Shown here: in pieces, positions 62,107 to 64,000 of the stretch | Layout of the letters: each line of letters begins with the position of its first letter | How positions within the stretch are numbered: the stretch's first letter is position 1 | Assembly (NCBI RefSeq): GCF_008831285.2 | Contig: NC_045146.1 | Span: forward strand, 24,631,703-24,695,702 | Direction: 5' to 3' | Source of the DNA: Nymphaea colorata | Lineage: Eukaryota; Streptophyta; Magnoliopsida; Nymphaeales; Nymphaeaceae | Length of the DNA stretch: 64,000 nucleotides | The notes under the pieces: generated by a model | What the model saw: only the letters and a program-made list of their open reading frames with translations | Told to the model about the DNA's origin: nothing | Databases searched by the model: none | Translations under genes and position numbers: made by a program

Positions 62107-64000
62107 TTATCTAGATAAAGAGGCACTGAGCCAGAAGATGGGAAACTTCGATTAAACACAACAAAAGCACAAAATTCATGAGGAAACAAAAGGAGGACCA
62201 TCATCGTAAGGGGGGAAAAGTTGGATGAACTTTATGTGGAAGAAATGGCATAAAGGAAAAGGTGAAGGGCTCCCAAGTTTTGGAGAAATCACAGGCGCCA
62301 GAAGCAATGTTGATCCAGTATTGACTACTAAGGGGGCATTCGATTGCTTCGAATTTGAAACCTATAAATATAATGCAGATCTACATGCCATTGTTGATGT
62401 GGGAGAAGATCCATGGTTCATCAAACTGATGATCTTAAGTCCTGATCTAAGATCCTTACTTCACTTCTTTGCATTGAGAAAAGTTTGTATTTAAGAGCGA
62501 GGTTGCAAGAGAGGCTGAAACCGCGGTTCTCAGATCTCAAATTCGAAGCTATCAAATGTCCATTAAAGGCTGTTTGCCTTGAAAATTTAGTTGAAACTTC
62601 CTTTTAAAAATATTTCTACTGGAGGATGAAGTTTCTATCAATAATTGAATATGAGGGTTTTGCTATTCATTATGAAATTGAATGTTGTGCTTTTATCAGG
62701 AAGGTCAACAGATTGGATTCCAACGGATATAGCCTTATTGTATCTTATTTAGCGGATGGTGGCACATTTAAATTTAAATTCAGATTCAAATAAAAAAAAA
62801 CAATAAGTTTAGCATACAAAACCGAACCCGACTTTGAAATTTATAAACTGAATCTTACCCAATTCAATTTTTAAATTCACAACAAAAAAAAATCCAAAGC
62901 TGACTTTTAAATACACAACTGTATTTGAACCACATCATAATGATATGTTAAGAACCAAATTTCTAAATGCATGGCTATTGGTATACCAGATATTTATTTA
63001 AAACTGAATTCATATCCAACAATATATCATTCCTAATTAGCTTTGAATTGGATTTAATTTCTTAATCAGATGTTAATTTTTTTTCCATATCGGATTTCTT
63101 TTTTGAAGCAGTTTGGTAGGATGTATGTTCCGACTCTACTCAGTCGACATCCCTAACTTTTATTAAATATTATGTTTTATCAAAATCATTTTTGAAGAGT
63201 ACATCTTTTTGGGGAGAATAAACATTTTGTCAATTCAAAATTCATTTGTGGAACTCCTTATAAGTAGGATAAAATCTTTGTTACAAAGTGACACCGAGAC
63301 TGGTTTGAGTGACATGATTAGTCGCCTGCCAATTGTTGATTTACGGGTGGATTTGGCCTACAGGATATAACATAATCACTTTAAATTTCGTGAAAGGAAT
63401 ACTTTAAGGAGCTGTTTGGCAAAAATGTTATTGTTTCATGAATCTAATCTAAAGTTTGACATAGACATATGGTACACAGTATTGCACGAACAAGCTGCTT
63501 CAAACTTGGGAGTAAATTCATCAATTCAGCACAAAATCAATTTTCTCGAACTTGGTTTCTAGCGCAGAAAAATATCTGAATCTGATTGAGCATTGTCATT
63601 TGTTCATCTGAATCCAAATTAGACTATGGAAACCTGACAAGTTAGATGTTATAACAGTTATATCCGAGGTTCCATCTAAATCCTTATTCAGACCCTTTTC
63701 GATACTGCCAACCATAAAAGGAAATGGACATGAATTCCTCTAACTCGATTCAAGCGCCAGTTTGGACTCGAGCTCAAAAATCACACACAGATATATATAT
63801 ATATACATATCTGTGAGCGCGGTCTGCTCTTAAGACTTTAATGGAATCATGTTTTAATTAGATTACATGGGATAGATATTTATATGAAAGAAATCTAAAC
63901 GTAAGCGTGTTTGCAGAAAATACTTACGCATCTATTTTGAAAAGTTCATTTCTGCAGTATTCAGACTTGGTTATAATTTCCTCATCTGAATCTTCAAATT

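Larger units (their letters stand above)
54650..64000. other. Gene-poor 9.3 kb region
   Basis: No gene recognised. Contents I can support are two SINE-like elements (57.6-58.8 kb), several (TA)n microsatellites and a tcgag-rich repeat near 60.8-61.2 kb. Open frames at 59077-59298 (minus) and 62225-62494 (plus) lack family signatures. The first few hundred bases are the ACBP3 promoter. Confidence 0.45.

Noticed and set aside
62225-62494. 89-codon plus-strand frame
   Set aside because: No family signature, and the surrounding DNA looks intergenic.
1-64000. Metabolic gene cluster, CRISPR array or operon-like system
   Set aside because: The genes belong to unrelated families with introns, no regularly spaced repeats were seen, and shared strand alone is not evidence of a joint pathway.

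Overview
This is nuclear DNA of a flowering plant. The genes are split by GT-AG introns, the intergenic DNA is AT-rich, (TA)n and (GA)n microsatellites are frequent, there is a plant LINE relic, and the gene families (choline-transporter-like, STR16/18-type rhodanese, CYP21-1 cyclophilin, At2g23093-like MFS, class III ACBP) are recognisable from angiosperms. I could not narrow the lineage further. All seven intact genes are on the minus strand. I rebuilt each by hand from splice sites, and each spliced frame closes exactly. Family names come from remembered protein motifs, not from database searches.

Layout. 1-2.3 kb: a decayed LINE reverse transcriptase on the plus strand. 3.8-8.3 kb: a three-exon choline-transporter-like (SLC44/CTL) gene. 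9.7-22.1 kb: a tandem array of three single-domain rhodanese sulfurtransferases (A, B, C). A and B carry extra 5' exons that look like degenerate copies of the exon encoding the rhodanese DVR motif. C has a membrane anchor instead. 24.6-29.5 kb: a seven-exon cyclophilin, likely CYP21-1. 31.4-36.7 kb: a nine-exon MFS (MFSD5/MOT2-like) transporter.

From about 28.2 to 36.9 kb the DNA was duplicated in tandem to about 36.9-44.45 kb. This gave a second intact MFS gene (39.2-44.2 kb) next to a stranded piece of cyclophilin intron 1. A third MFS copy (45.8-48.9 kb) is a pseudogene whose body is inverted relative to its own first exon. 50.2-54.6 kb: a class III acyl-CoA-binding protein (ACBP3-like). 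54.6-64 kb: no gene recognised; it holds SINE-like elements, TA repeats and a tcgag-rich repeat.

The genes are unrelated functionally: ordinary plant housekeeping, membrane and lipid functions, not a cluster. The interest lies in genome dynamics. Phase-2 symmetric exon amplification is seen in the rhodanese genes. The MFS duplicates serve as each other's empty sites and reveal a 30-bp TG...CA mini-insertion with a 5-bp target duplication, and a deletion sealed with locally copied filler DNA. A tRNA-derived SINE-like family is scattered through the window. I found no clearly new molecular system.
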